Shown: one piece after another, positions 24,901 through 39,900 of the stretch
Position numbering within the stretch: position 1 is the stretch's first letter
How the letters are laid out: every line of letters begins with the position of its first letter
Assembly (NCBI GenBank): GCA_964036195.1
Contig: OZ038453.1
Location: forward strand, 17,521,206 to 17,585,205
Length of the DNA: 64,000 nt
From: Sphaerolaimus hirsutus
Taxonomy: Eukaryota; Nematoda; Chromadorea; Monhysterida; Sphaerolaimidae
Direction: 5' to 3'
Position numbers and translations under genes: made by a program
The notes under the pieces: generated by a model
Told to the model about the DNA's origin: nothing
Databases searched by the model: none
What the model saw: only the letters and a program-made list of their open reading frames with translations

Positions 24901-27900
24901 TCTAGGGTTGATTGTATTGCATGTGGGGCCGGAACCAGGAAAAACTAAATGCTGTGGTCTATACCATTGGAAAGCTTAGAAAATTCTCTTTCAGAAACTG
25001 CCACTCTCCAGAAGGTTCATCGTCACGATTTTATACATAAGATTTGAAAACGTGGAATGCGCCCCAATCAAGGGTTGATTGTATTGCATGTGAGGCCGGA
25101 ACCAGGAAAAACTAAATGCTGTGATTCATACCATTGGAAAGCTGAGATAATTCTCTTTCAGATAGTACCACTCTCCAGAAGGTTCACCGTCACGATTTTA
25201 TACCTAAGATTTCAAAACATGCAGTTTGCAGAAATCCAGGGTCGATCGTATCGCATGTGAGGCCGGAACTAAGGAGACGTAACGGCTATATTTGATACCG
25301 TTGCGAAGCTGAGAACATCCTCTTTCAGAATCCACAGCCTCCCCAGAGGCTCGCGTTAGGATTTTTATACCTAAGATTTCAAAACATGCTATGTGCAGAA
25401 ATCGAGGGTCGATTGTATCACATGTGAGGCCAAAACTAAGGAGACGTAACGGCTATATTTGATACCGTTGTGAAGCTGAGAACCTCCTCTTTCAGAATCC
25501 ACAGCCTCCCCAGAGGCTCGCGTTAGCATTTTTATACCTAAGATTTCAAAACGTGATGTGCGCCCTAATCTAGGGTTGATTGTATTGTATGTGGGGCCGG
25601 AACCAGGAAAAACTAAATGCTGTGGTCTATACCATTGGAAAGCTTAGAAAATTCTCTTTCAGAAACTGCCACTCTCCAGAAGGTTCACCGTCACGATTTT
25701 ATACATAAGATTTGAAAACGTGGAATGCGCCCCAATCAAGGGTTGATTGTATTGCATGTGAGGCCGGAACCAGGAAAAACTAAATGCTGTGATTCATACC
25801 ATTGGAAAGCTGAGATAATTCTCTTTCAGATAGTACCACTCTCCAGAAGGTTCACCGTCACGATTTTATACCTAAGATTTCAAAACATGCAGTTTGCAGA
25901 AATCCAGGGTCGATCGTATTGCATGTGAGGCCGGAACTAAGGAGACGTAACGGCTATATTTGATACTGTTGCGAAGCTGAGAACATCCTCTTTCAGAATT
26001 CACAGCCTCCCCAGAAGCTCGCGTTAGGATTTTTATACCTAAGGTTTCAAAACATGCTATGTGCAGAAATCGAGGGTCGATTGTATCACATGTGAGGCCA
26101 AAACTAAGGAGATGTAACGGCTATATTTGATACCGTTGTGAAGCTGAGAACCTCCTCTTTCAGAATCCACAGCCTCCCCAGAGGCTCGCGTTAGCATTTT
26201 TATACCTAAGATTTCAAAACATGCTATGTGCAGAAATCGAGGGTCGATTGTATCACATGTGAGGCCAAAACTAAGGAGACGTAACAGCTATATTTGATAC
26301 CGTTGTGAAGCTGAGAACCTCCTCTTTCAGAATCCACAGCCTCCCCAGAGGCTCGCGTTAGCATTTTTATACCTAAGATTTCAAAAACGTGATGTGCGCC
26401 CTAATCAAGGGTTGATTGTATCGCATGTGGGGCCGGAACCAGGAAAAACTAAATGCTGTGGTCTATACCATTGGAAAGCTTAGAAAATTCTCTTTCAGAA
26501 ACTGCCACTCTCCAGAAGGTTCACCGTCACGATTTTATACATAAGATTTGAAAACGTGGAATGCGCCCCAATCAAGGGTTGATTGTATTGCATGTGAGGC
26601 CGGAACCAGGAAAAACTAAATGCTGTGATTTATACCATTGGAAAGCTGAGATAATTCTCTTTCAGATAGTACCACTCTCCAGAAGGTTCACCGTCACGAT
26701 TTTATACCTAAGATTTCAAAACATGCAGTTTGCAGAAATCCAGGGTCGATCGTATCGCATGTGAGGCCGGAACTAAGGAGACGTAACGGCTATATTTGAT
26801 ACCGTTGCAAAGCTGAGAACATCCTCTTTCAGAATCCACAGCCTCCCCAGAGGCTCGCGTTAGGATTTTTATACCTAAGATTTCAAAACATGCTATGTGC
26901 AGAAATCGAGGGTCGATTGTATCACATGTGAGGCCAAAACTAAGGAGACGTCACAGCTATATTTGATACCGTTGTGAAGCTGAGAACCTCCTTTTTCAGA
27001 ATCCACAGCCTCCCCAGAGGTTCGCGTTAGCATTTTTATACCTAAGATTTCAAAACGTGATGTGCGCCCTAATCTAGGGTTGATTGTATCGCATGTGGGG
27101 CCGGAACCAGGAAAAACTAAATGCTGTGGTCTATACCATTGGAAAGCTTAGAAAATTCTCTTTCAGAAACTGCCACTCTCCAGAAGGTTCACCGTCACGA
27201 TTTTATACATAAGATTTGAAAACGTGGAATGCGCCCCAATCAAGGGTTGATTGTATTGCATGTGAGGCCGGAACCAGGAAAAACTAAATGCTGTGATTCA
27301 TACCATTGGAAAGCTGAGATAATTCTCTTTCAGATAGTACCACTCTCCAGAAGGTTCACCGTCACGATTTTATACCTAAGATTTCAAAACATGCAGTTTG
27401 CAGAAATACAGGGTCGATCGTATCGCATGTGAGGCCGGAACTAAGTAGACGTAACGGCTATATTTGATACCGTTGCGAAGCTGAGAACATCCTCTTTCAG
27501 AATCCACAGCCTCCCCAGAGGCTCGCGTTAGGATTTTTATACCTAAGATTTCAAAACATGCTATGTGCAGAAATCGAGGGTCGATTGTATCACATGTGAG
27601 GCCAAAACTAAGGAGACGTAACGGCTATATTTGATACCGTTGTGAAGCTGAGAACCTCCTCTTTCAGAATCCACAGCCTCCCCAGAGGCTCGCGTTAGCA
27701 TTTTTATACCTAAGATTTCAAAACGTGATGTGCGCCCTAATCTAGGGTTGATTGTATTGTATGTGGGGCCGGAACCAGGAAAAACTAAATGCTGTGGTCT
27801 ATACCATTGGAAAGCTTAGAAAATTCTCTTTCAGAAACTGCCACTCTCCAGAAGGTTCACCGTCACGATTTTATACATAAGATTTGAAAACGTGGAATGC

Positions 27901-30900
27901 GCCCCAATCAAGGGTTGATTGTATTGCATGTGAGGCCGGAACCAGGAAAAACTAAATGCTGTGATTCATACCATTGGAAAGCTGAGATAATTCTCTTTCA
28001 GATAGTACCACTCTCCAGAAGGTTCACCGTCACGATTTTATACCTAAGATTTTAAAACATGCAGTTTGCAGAAATCCAGGGTCGATCGTATCGCATGTGA
28101 GGCCGGAACTAAGGAGACGTAACGGCTATATTTGATACCGTTGCGAAGCTGAGAACATCCTCTTTCAGAATCCACAGCCTCCCCAGAGGCTCGCGTTAGG
28201 ATTTTTATACCTAAGATTTCAAAACATGCTATGTGCAGAAATCGAGGGTCGATTGTATCACATGTGAGGCCAAAACTAAGGAGACGTAACGGCTATATTT
28301 GATACCGTTGTGAAGCTGAGAACCTCCTCTTTCAGAATCTACAGCCTCCCCAGAGGCTCGCGTTAGCATTTTTATACCTAAGATTTCAAAACGTGATGTG
28401 CGCCCTAATCTAGGGTTGATTGTATTGTATGTGGGGCCGGAACCAGGAAAAACTAAATGCTGTGGTCTATACCATTGGAAAGCTTAGAAAATTCTCTTTC
28501 AGAAACTGCCACTCTCCAGAAGGTTCACCGTCACGATTTTATACATAAGATTTGAAAACGTGGAATGCGCCCCAATCAAGGGTTGATTGTATTGCATGTG
28601 AGGCCGGAACCAGGAAAAACTAAATGCTGTGATTCATACCATTGGAAAGCTGAGATAATTCTCTTTCAGATAGTACCACTCTCCAGAAGGTTCACCGTCA
28701 CGATTTTATACCTAAGATTTCAAAACATGCAGTTTGCAGAAATCCAGGGTCGATCGTATTGCATGTGAGGCCGGAACTAAGGAGACGTAACGGCTATATT
28801 TGATACTGTTGCGAAGCTGAGAACATCATCTTTCAGAATTCACAGCCTCCCCAGAAGCTCGCGTTAGGATTTTTATACCTAAGGTTTCAAAACATGCTAT
28901 GTGCAGAAATCGAGGGTCAATTGTATCACATGTGAGGCCAAAACTAAGGAGATGTAACGGCTATATTTGATACCGTTGTGAAGCTGAGAACCTCCTCTTT
29001 CAGAATCCACAGCCTCCCCAGAGGCTCGCGTTAGATTTCAAAACGTGATGTGCGCCCTAATCTAGGGTTGATTGTATTGCATGTGGGGCCGGAACCAGGA
29101 AAAACTAAATGCTGTGGTCTATACCATTGGAAAGCTTAGAAAATTCTCTTTCAGAAACTGCCACTTTCCAGAAGGTTCACCGTCACGATTTTATACATAA
29201 GATTTGAAAACGTGGAATGCGCCCCAATCAAGGGTTGATTGTATTGCATGTGAGGCCGGAACCAGGAAAAACTAAATGCTGTGATTCATACCATTGGAAA
29301 GCTGAGATAATTCTCTTTCAGATAGTACCACTCTCCAGAAGGTTCACCGTCACGATTTTATACCTAAGATTTCAAAACATGCAGTTTGCAGAAATCCAGG
29401 GTCGATCGTATCGCATGTGAGGCCGGAATCCACAGCCTCCCCAGAAGCTCGCGTTAGGATTTTTATACCTAAGGTTTCAAAACATGCTATGTGCAGAAAT
29501 CGAGGGTCGATTGTATCACATGTGAGGCCAAAACTAAGGAGATGTAACGGCTATATTTGATACCGTTGTGAAGCTGAGAACCTTTTCTTTCAGAATCCAC
29601 AGCCTCCCCAGAGGCTCGCGTTAGCATTTTTATACCTAAGATTTCAAAACATGCTATGTGCAGAAATCGAGGGTCGATTGTATCACAAATGAGGCCAAAA
29701 CTAAGGAGACGTAACAGCTATATTTGATACCGTTGTGAAGCTGAGAACCTCCTCTTTCAGAATCCACAGCCTCCCCAGAGGCTCGCGTTAGCATTTTTAT
29801 ACCTAAGATTTCAAAAACGTGATGTGCGCCCTAATCAAGGGTTGATTGTATCGCATGTGGGGCCGGAACCAGGAAAAACTAAATGCTGTGGTCTATACCA
29901 TTGGAAAGCTTAGAAAATTCTCTTTCAGAAACTGCCACTCTCCAGAAGGTTCACCGTCACGATTTTATACATAAGATTTGAAAACGTGGAATGCGCCCCA
30001 ATCAAGGGTTGATTGTATTGCATGTGAGGCCGGAACCAGGAAAAACTAAATGCTGTGATTTATACCATTGGAAAGCTGAGATAATTCTCTTTCAGATAGT
30101 ACCACTCTCCAGAAGGTTCACCGTCACGATTTTATACCTAAGATTTCAAAACATGCAGTTTGCAGATATCCAGGGTCGATCGTATCGCATGTGAGGCCGG
30201 AACTAAGGAGACGTAACGGCTATATTTGATACCGTTGCAAAGCTGAGAACATCCTCTTTCAGAATCCACAGCCTCCCCAGAGGCTCGCGTTAGGATTTTT
30301 ATACCTAAGATTTCAAAACATGCTATGTGCAGAAATCGAGGGTCGATTGTATCACATGTGAGGCCAAAACTAAGGAGACGTAACAGCTATATTTGATACC
30401 GTTGTGAAGCTGAGAACCTCCTTTTTCAGAATCCACAGCCTCCCCAGAGGTTCGCGTTAGCATTTTTATACCTAAGATTTCAAAACGTGATGTGCGCCCT
30501 AATCTAGGGTTGATTGTATCGCATGTGGGGCCGGAACCAGGAAAAACTAAATGCTGTGGTCTATACCATTGGAAAGCTTAGAAAATTCTCTTTCAGAAAC
30601 TGCCACTCTCCAGAAGGTTCACCGTCACGATTTTATACATAAGATATGAAAACGTGGAATGCGCCCCAATCAAGGGTTGATTGTATTGCATGTGAGGCCG
30701 GAACCAGGAAAAACTAAATGTTGTGATTCATACCATTGGAAAGCTGAGATAATTCTCTTTCTGTGGCTGTGGATTCTGAAATGGGATATTCTCAGGTTCG
30801 CAACAGTATAAAATATAGCCGTTACGTCTCCTTAGTTCCGGCCTCACATGAGATGCGATCACCCAAAAGTAGTGCATGCAGCACATTTTGAAATCTTACG

Positions 30901-33900
30901 TATAAAAATGCCAACGCGAGCCCCTGGGAAGGCTGTGGATTCTGAAAGAGGATGTTCTCAGCTTCGCAACGGTATAAAATATAGCCGTTACGTCTCCTTA
31001 GTTCCGGCCTCACATGAGATGCGATCACCCAAAAGTAGTGCATGCAGCACGTTTTGAAATCTTCGTATAAAATCGTGACAGTGAACCTTCTTGAGAGTGG
31101 TAGATTCTGAAAGAGAATTTTCTCAGCTTTCCAATGGTGTAGACCACGGCATTTAGCTTTTCCTGGTTCCAACCTCACATGCGTTGTGATCACCCAAGAG
31201 TAGTGCGCACAGCATGTTTTAAAATCTTAGGTATAAAAATGCTAACGCGAGCCTCTGGGGAGGCTGTGGATTCTGAAACGGGATGTTCTCAGCTTCGCAA
31301 TGGTATAAAATATAGCCGTTACGTCTCCTTAGTTCTGGCCTCACATGAGATGCGATCACCCAAGAGTAGTGCATTCAGCACATTTTGAAATCTTAGGTAT
31401 AAAATTGTGATGGTGAACCTTCTTGAGAGTGGTAGATTCTGAAAGAGAATTATCTCAGCTTTCCAATGGTGTAGACCACAGCATTTAGTTTTTCCTGGTT
31501 CCAACCTCACATGTGATGCAATCACCCAAGAGTAGTGCATGCAGCATGTTTTGAAATCTTAGTTATAAAATCGTGACGGTGAACCTCCTTGAGAGTGGTA
31601 GATTCTAAAAGAAAATTTTCTCAGTGTTCCAATGGTATAGACCACAGCATTTAGTTTTTCCTGGTTCCAACCTCACATGTGATGCAATCACCCAAGAGTA
31701 GTGCGCACAGCATGTTTTGAAATCTTAGGTATAAAAATGCTAATGCGAGCCTCTGGGAAGGCTGTGGATTCTGAAAGGGGATGTTCTCAGCTTCGCAACA
31801 GTATAAAATATAGCCGTTACGTCTCCTTAGTTCTGGCCTCACATGAGATGCGATCACCCAAGAGTAGTGCATGCAGCATGTTTTGAAATCTTAGGTATAA
31901 AAATGCTAACGCGAGCTTCTGGGGAGGCTGTGGATTCTGAAAGAGGATGTTCTCAGCTTCGCAACGGTATAAAATATAGCCGTTACGTCTCCTTAGTTCC
32001 GGCCTCACATGAGATGCGATCACCCAAGAGTAGTGCATTCAGCACATTTTGAAATCTTAGGTATAAAATTGTGATGGTGAACCTTCTTGAGAGTGGTAGA
32101 TTCTGAAAGAGAATTATCTCAGCTTTCCAATGGTGTAGACCACAGCATTTAGTTTTTCCTGGTTCCAACCTCACATGTGATGCAATCACCCAAGAGTAGT
32201 GCATGCAGCATGTTTTGAAATCTTAGTTATAAAATCGTGACGGTGAACCTCCTTGAGAGTGGTAGATTCTAAAAGAAAATTTTCTCAGTGTTCCAATGGT
32301 ATAGACCACAGCATTTAGTTTTTCCTGGTTCCAACCTCACATGTGATGCAATCACCCAAGAGTAGTGCGCACAGCATGTTTTGAAATCTTAGGTATAAAA
32401 ATGCTAATGCGAGCCTCTGGGAAGGCTGTGGATTCTGAAAGGGGATGTTCTCAGCTTCGCAACAGTATAAAATATAGCCGTTACGTCTCCTTAGTTCTGG
32501 CCTCACATGAGATGCGATCACCCAAGAGTAGTGCATGCAGCATGTTTTGAAATCTTAGGTATAAAAATGCTAACGCGAGCTTCTGGGGAGGCTGTGGATT
32601 CTGAAAGAGGATGTTCTCAGCTTCGCAACGGTATAAAATATAGCCGTTACGTCTCCTTAGTTCCGGCCTCACATGAGATGCGATCACCCAAAAGTAGTGC
32701 ATGCAGCACATTTTGAAATCTTACGTATAAAAATGCCAACGCGAGCCTCTGGGAAGGCTGTGGATTCTGAAAGAGGATGTTCTCAGCTTCGCAACGGTAT
32801 AAAATATAGCCGTTACGTCTCCTTAGTTCCGGCCTCACATGAGATGCGATCACCCAAAAGTAGTGCATGCAGCACGTTTTGAAATCTTCGTATAAAATCG
32901 TGACAGTGAACCTTCTTGAGAGTGGTAGATTCTGAAAGAGAATTTTCTCAGCTTTCCAATGGTGTAGACCACAGCATTGAGTTTTTCCTGGTTCCAACCT
33001 CACATGCGATGCGATCACCCAAGAGTAGTGCGCACAGCACGTTTTGAAATCTTAGGTATAAAAATGCTAACGCGAGCCTCTGGGAAGGCTGTGGATTCTG
33101 AAAGGGGATGTTCTCAGCTTCGCAATGGTATAAAATATAGCCGTTACGTCTCCTTAGTTCCGGCCTCACATGAGATGCGATCACCCAAAAGTAGTGCATG
33201 CAGCACATTTTGAAATCTTACGTATAAAAATGCCAACGCGAGCCTCTGGGAAGGCTGTGGATTCTGAAAGAGGATGTTCTCAGCTTCGCAACGGTATAAA
33301 ATATAGCTGTTACGTCTCCTTAGTTCCGGCCTCACATGAGATGCGATCACCCAAAAGTAGTGCATGCAGCACGTTTTGAAATCTTCGTATAAAATCGTGA
33401 CAGTGAACCTTCTTGAGAGTGGTAGATTCTGAAAGAGAATTTTCTCAGCTTTCCAATGGTGTAGACCACAGCATTGAGTTTTTCCTGGTTCCAACCTCAC
33501 ATGCGATGCGATCACCCAAGAGTAGTGCGCACAGCACGTTTTGAAATCTTAGGTATAAAAATGCTAACGCGAGCCTCTGGGAAGGCTGTGGATTCTGAAA
33601 GGGGATGTTCTCAGCTTCGCAATGGTATAAAATATAGCTGTTACGTCTCCTTAGTTCCGGCCTCACATGAGATGCGATCACCCAAAAGTAGTGCATGCAG
33701 CACATTTTGAAATCTTACGTATAAAAATGCCAACGCGAGCCTCTGGGAAGGCTGTGGATTCTGAAAGAGGATGTTCTCAGCTTCGCAACGGTATAAAATA
33801 TAGCTGTTACGTCTCCTTAGTTCCGGCCTCACATGAGATGCGATCACCCAAAAGTAGTGCATGCAGCACGTTTTGAAATCTTCGTATAAAATCGTGACAG

Positions 33901-36900
33901 TGAACCTTCTTGAGAGTGGTAGATTCTGAAAGAGAATTTTCTCAGCTTTCCAATGGTGTAGACCACAGCATTGAGTTTTTCCTGGTTCCAACCTCACATG
34001 CGATGCGATCACCCAAGAGTAGTGCGCACAGCACAATTTGAAATCTTAGGTATAAAAATGCTAACGCGAGCCTCTGGGAAGGCTGTGGATTCTGAAAGGG
34101 GATGTTCTCAGCTTCGCAATGGTATAAAATATAGCCGTTACGTCTCCTTAGTTCCGGCCTCACATGAGATGCGATCACCCAAGAGTAGTGCATTCAGCAC
34201 ATTTTGAAATCTTAGGTATAAAATTGTGATGGTGAACCTTCTTGAGAGTGGTAGATTCTTAAAGAGAATTATCTCAGCTTTCCAATGGTGTAGACCACAG
34301 CATTTAGTTTTTCCTGGTTCCAACCTCACATGTGATGCGATCACCCAAGAGTAGTGCATGCAGCACGTTTTGAAATCTTAGTTATAAAATCGTGATGGTG
34401 AACCTCCTTGAGAGTGGTAGATTCTGAAAGAAAATTTTCTCAGCGTTCCAATGGTATAGACCACAGCATTTAGTTTTTCCTGGTTCCAACCTCACATGTG
34501 ATGCAATCACCCAAAGGTAGTGCGCACAGCATGTTTTGAAATCTTAGGTATAAAAATGCTAATGCGAGCCTCTGGGAAGGCGGTGGATTCTGAAAGGGGA
34601 TGTTCTCAGCTTCGCAACAGTATAAAATATAGCCGTTACGTCTCCTTAGTTCCGGCCTCACATGAGATGCGATCACCCAAAAGTAGTGCATGCAGCACAT
34701 TTTGAAATCTTACGTATAAAAATGCCAACGCGAGCCTCTGGGAAGGCTGTGGATTCTGAAAGAGGATGTTCTCAGCTTTGCAACGGTATAAAATATAGCC
34801 GTTACGTCTCCTTAGTTCCGGCCTCACATGAGATGCGATCACCCAAAAGTAGTGCATGCAGCACGTTTTGAAATCTTCGTATAAAATCGTGACAGTGAAC
34901 CTTCTTGAGAGTGGTAGATTCTGAAAGAGAATTTTCTCAGCTTTCCAATGGTGTAGACCACAGCATTGAGTTTTTCCTGGTTCCAACCTCACATGCGATG
35001 CGATCACCCAAGAGTAGTGCGCACAGCACAATTTGAAATCTTAGGTATAAAAATGCTATCGCGAGCCTCTGGGAAGGCTGTGGATTCTGAAAGGGGATGT
35101 TCTCAGCTTCGCAATGGTATAAAATATAGCCGTTACGTCTCCTTAGTTCCGGCCTCACATGAGATGCGATCACCCAAGAGTAGTGCATTCAGCACATTTT
35201 GAAATCTTAGGTATAAAATTGTGATGGTGAACCTTCTTGAGAGTGGTAGATTCTGAAAGAGAATTATCTCAGCTTTCCAATGGTGTAGACCACAGCATTT
35301 AGTTTTTCCTGGTTCCAACCTCACATGTGATGCGATCACCCAAGAGTAGTGCATGCAGCACGTTTTGAAATCTTAGTTATAAAATCGTGATGGTGAACCT
35401 CCTTGAGAGTGGTAGATTCTGAAAGAAAATTTTCTCAGCGTTCCAATGGTATAGACCACAGCATTTAGTTTTTCCTGGTTCCAACCTCACATGTGATGCA
35501 ATCACCCAAAGGTAGTGCGCACAGCATGTTTTGAAATCTTAGGTATAAAAATGCTAATGCGAGCCTCTGGGAAGGCGGTGGATTCTGAAAGGGGATGTTC
35601 TCAGCTTCGCAACAGTATAAAATATAGCCGTTACGTCTCCTTAGTTCCGGCCTCACATGAGATGCGATCACCCAAAAGTAGTGCATGCAGCACATTTTGA
35701 AATCTTACGTATAAAAATGCCAACGCGAGCCTCTGGGAAGGCTGTGGATTCTGAAAGAGGATGTTCTCAGCTTCGCAACGGTATAAAATATAGCCGTTAC
35801 GTCTCCTTAGTTCCGGCCTCACATGAGATGCGATCACCCAAAAGTAGTGCATGCAGCACGTTTTGAAATCTTCGTATAAAATCGTGACAGTGAACCTTCT
35901 TGAGAGTGGTAGATTCTGAAAGAGAATTTTCTCAGCTTTCCAATGGTGTAGACCACAGCATTGAGTTTTTCCTGGTTCCAACCTCACATGCGATGCGATC
36001 ACCCAAGAGTAGTGCGCACAGCACGTTTTGAAATCTTAGGTATAAAAATGCTAACGCGAGCCTCTGGGAAGGCTGTGGATTCTGAAAGGGGATGTTCTCA
36101 GCTTTGCAATGGTATAAAATATAGCCGTTACGTCTCCTTAGTTCCGGCCTCACATGAGATGCGATCACCCAAAAGTAGTGCATGCAGCACATTTTGAAAT
36201 CTTACATATAAAAATGCCAACGCGAGCCTCTGGGAAGGCTGTGGATTCTGAAAGAGGATGTTCTCAGCTTTGCAACGGTATAAAATATAGCTGTTACGTC
36301 TCCTTAGTTCCGGCCTCACATGAGATGCGATCACCCAAAAGTAGTGCATGCAGCACGTTTTGAAATCTTCGTATAAAATCGTGACAGTGAACCTTCTTGA
36401 GAGTGGTAGATTCTGAAAGAGAATTTTCTCAGCTTTCCAATGGTGTAGACCACAGCATTGAGTTTTTCCTGGTTCCAACCTCACATGCGATGCGATCACC
36501 CAAGAGTAGTGCGCACAGCACAATTTGAAATCTTAGGTATAAAAATGCTAACGCGAGCCTCTGGGAAGGCTGTGGATTCTGAAAGGGGATGTTCTCAGCT
36601 TCGCAATGGTATAAAATATAGCCGTTACGTCTCCTTAGTTCCGGCCTCACATGAGATGCGATCACCCAAGAGTAGTGCATTCAGCACATTTTGAAATCTT
36701 AGGTATAAAATTGTGATGGTGAACCTTCTTGAGAGTGGTAGATTCTGAAAGAGAATTATCTCAGCTTTCCAATGGTGTAGACCACAGCATTTAGTTTTTC
36801 CTGGTTCCAACCTCACATGTGATGCGATCACCCAAGAGTAGTGCATGCAGCACGTTTTGAAATCTTAGTTATAAAATCGTGATGGTGAACCTCCTTGAGA

Positions 36901-39900
36901 GTGGTAGATTCTGAAAGAAAATTTTCTCAGCGTTCCAATGGTATAGACCACAGCATTTAGTTTTTCCTGGTTCCAACCTCACATGTGATGCAATCACCCA
37001 AAGGTAGTGCGCACAGCATGTTTTGAAATCTTAGGTATAAAAATGCTAATGCGAGCCTCTGGGAAGGCGGTGGATTCTGAAAGGGGATGTTCTCAGCTTC
37101 GCAACAGTATAAAATATAGCCGTTACGTCTCCTTAGTTCCGGCCTCACATGAGATGCGATCACCCAAAAGTAGTGCATGCAGCACATTTTGAAATCTTAC
37201 GTATAAAAATGCCAACGCGAGCCTCTGGGAAGGCTGTGGATTCTGAAAGAGGATGTTCTCAGCTTCGCAACGGTATAAAATATAGCCGTTACGTCTCCTT
37301 AGTTCCGGCCTCACATGAGATGCGATCACCCAAAAGTAGTGCATGCAGCACGTTTTGAAATCTTCGTATAAAATCGTGACAGTGAACCTTCTTGAGAGTG
37401 GTAGATTCTGAAAGAGAATTTTCTCAGCTTTCCAATGGTGTAGACCACAGCATTGAGTTTTTCCTGGTTCCAACCTCACATGCGATGCGATCACCCAAGA
37501 GTAGTGCGCACAGCACGTTTTGAAATCTTAGGTATAAAAATGCTAACGCGAGCCTCTGGGAAGGCTGTGGATTCTGAAAGGGGATGTTCTCAGCTTTGCA
37601 ATGGTATAAAATATAGCCGTTACGTCTCCTTAGTTCCGGCCTCACATGAGATGCGATCACCCAAAAGTAGTGCATGCAGCACATTTTGAAATCTTACATA
37701 TAAAAATGCCAACGCGAGCCTCTGGGAAGGCTGTGGATTCTGAAAGAGGATGTTCTCAGCTTCGCAACGGTATAAAATATAGCTGTTACGTCTCCTTAGT
37801 TCCGGCCTCACATGAGATGCGATCACCCAAAAGTAGTGCATGCAGCACGTTTTGAAATCTTCGTATAAAATCGTGACAGTGAACCTTCTTGAGAGTGGTA
37901 GATTCTGAAAGAGAATTTTCTCAGCTTTCCAATGGTGTAGACCACAGCATTGAGTTTTTCCTGGTTCCAACCTCACATGCGATGCGATCACCCAAGAGTA
38001 GTGCGCACAGCACAATTTGAAATCTTAGGTATAAAAATGCTAACGCGAGCCTCTGGGAAGGCTGTGGATTCTGAAAGGGGATGTTCTCAGCTTCGCAATG
38101 GTATAAAATATAGCCGTTACGTCTCCTTAGTTCCGGCCTCACATGAGATGCGATCACCCAAGAGTAGTGCATTCAGCACATTTTGAAATCTTACGTATAA
38201 AATTGTGATGGTGAACCTTCTTGAGAGTGGTAGATTCTGAAAGAGAATTATCTCAGCTTTCCAATGGTGTAGACCACAGCATTTAGTTTTTCCTGGTTCC
38301 AACCTCACATGTGATGCGATCACCCAAGAGTAGTGCATGCAGCACGTTTTGAAATCTTAGTTATAAAATCGTGATGGTGAACCTCCTTGAGAGTGGTAGA
38401 TTCTGAAAGAAAATTTTCTCAGCGTTCCAATGGTATAGACCACAGCATTTAGTTTTTCCTGGTTCCAACCTCACATGTGATGCAATCACCCAAAGGTAGT
38501 GCGCACAGCATGTTTTGAAATCTTAGGTATAAAAATGCTAATGCGAGCCTCTGGGAAGGCGGTGGATTCTGAAAGGGGATGTTCTCAGCTTCGCAACAGT
38601 ATAAAATATAGCCGTTACGTCTCCTTAGTTCCGGCCTCACATGAGATGCGATCACCCAAGAGTAGTGCATGCAGCATGTTTTGAAATCTTAGGTATAAAA
38701 ATGCTAACGCGAGCTTCTGGGGAGGCTGTGGATTCTGAAAGAGGATGTTCTCAGCTTCGCAACGGTATAAAATATAGCCGTTACGTCTCCTTAGTTCCGG
38801 CCTCACATGAGATGCGATCACCCAAAAGTAGTGCATGCAGCACGTTTTGAAATCTTAGGTATAAAATCGTGACGGTGAACCTTCTTGAGAGTGGTAGATT
38901 CTGAAAGAGAATTTTCTCAGCTTTCCAATGGTGTAGACTACAGCATTTAGTTTTTCCTGGTTCCAACCTCACATGCATTGTGATCACCCAAGAGTAGTGC
39001 GCACAGCATGTTTTAAAATCTTAGGTATAAAAATGCTAACGCGAGCCTCTGGGGAGGCTGTGGATTCTGAAACGGGATGTTCTCAGCTTCGCAATGGTAT
39101 AATCTATAGCCGTTACATCTCCTCAGATCCGGCCTCACATGAGATGTGATCAGCCAAGAGAAGTGCATGCAGCATGTTTTGAAATCTTAGGTATAAAATC
39201 GTGACGTTGAACCTTCTTGAGAGTGGTAGATTCTGAAAGAGAATTTTCGCAGCTTTCCAATGGTGTAGACCACAGCATTTAGTTTTTCCTGGTTCCAATC
39301 TCACATGCGATGCGATCACCCAAGAGTAGTGCGCACAGCACGTTTTGAAATCTTAGGTATAAAAATGCTAACGCGAGCCTCTGGGAAGGCTGTGGATTCT
39401 GAAAGGGGATGTTCTCAGCTTCGCAATGGTATAAAATATAGCCATTACGTCTCCTTAGTTCCAGCCTCACATGAGACGCGATCACCCAAAAGTAGTGCAT
39501 GCAGCACGTTTTGAAATCTTAGGTAGAAAAACGTGACGGTGAACCTTCTTGAGAGTGGTAGATTCTGAAAGAGAATTTTCTCAGCTTTCCAATGGTGTAG
39601 ACCAGAGCATTTAGTTTTTCCTGGTTCCAACCTCACATGCGTTGCGATCACCCAAGAGTAGTGAGCACAGCACGTTTTGAAATCTTAGGTATAAAAATGT
39701 TAACGCGAGCCTCTGGGAAGGCTGTGGATTCTGAAAGGGGATGTTCTCAGCTTCGCAATGGTATAAAATATAGCCATTACGTCTCCTTAGTTCCAGCCTC
39801 ACATGAGACGCGATCACCCAAAAGTAGTGCATGCAGCACGTTTTGAAATCTTAGGTATAAAATTGTGACGGTGAACCTTCTTGAGAGTGGTAGATTCTGA

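Noticed and set aside
15894-30194. A recurrent 67-codon plus-strand frame in the left satellite arm
   Set aside because: Monomers are 167 bp, not a multiple of three, so the frame cannot continue between units; its recurrence reflects the 668-bp repeat, not a gene family.
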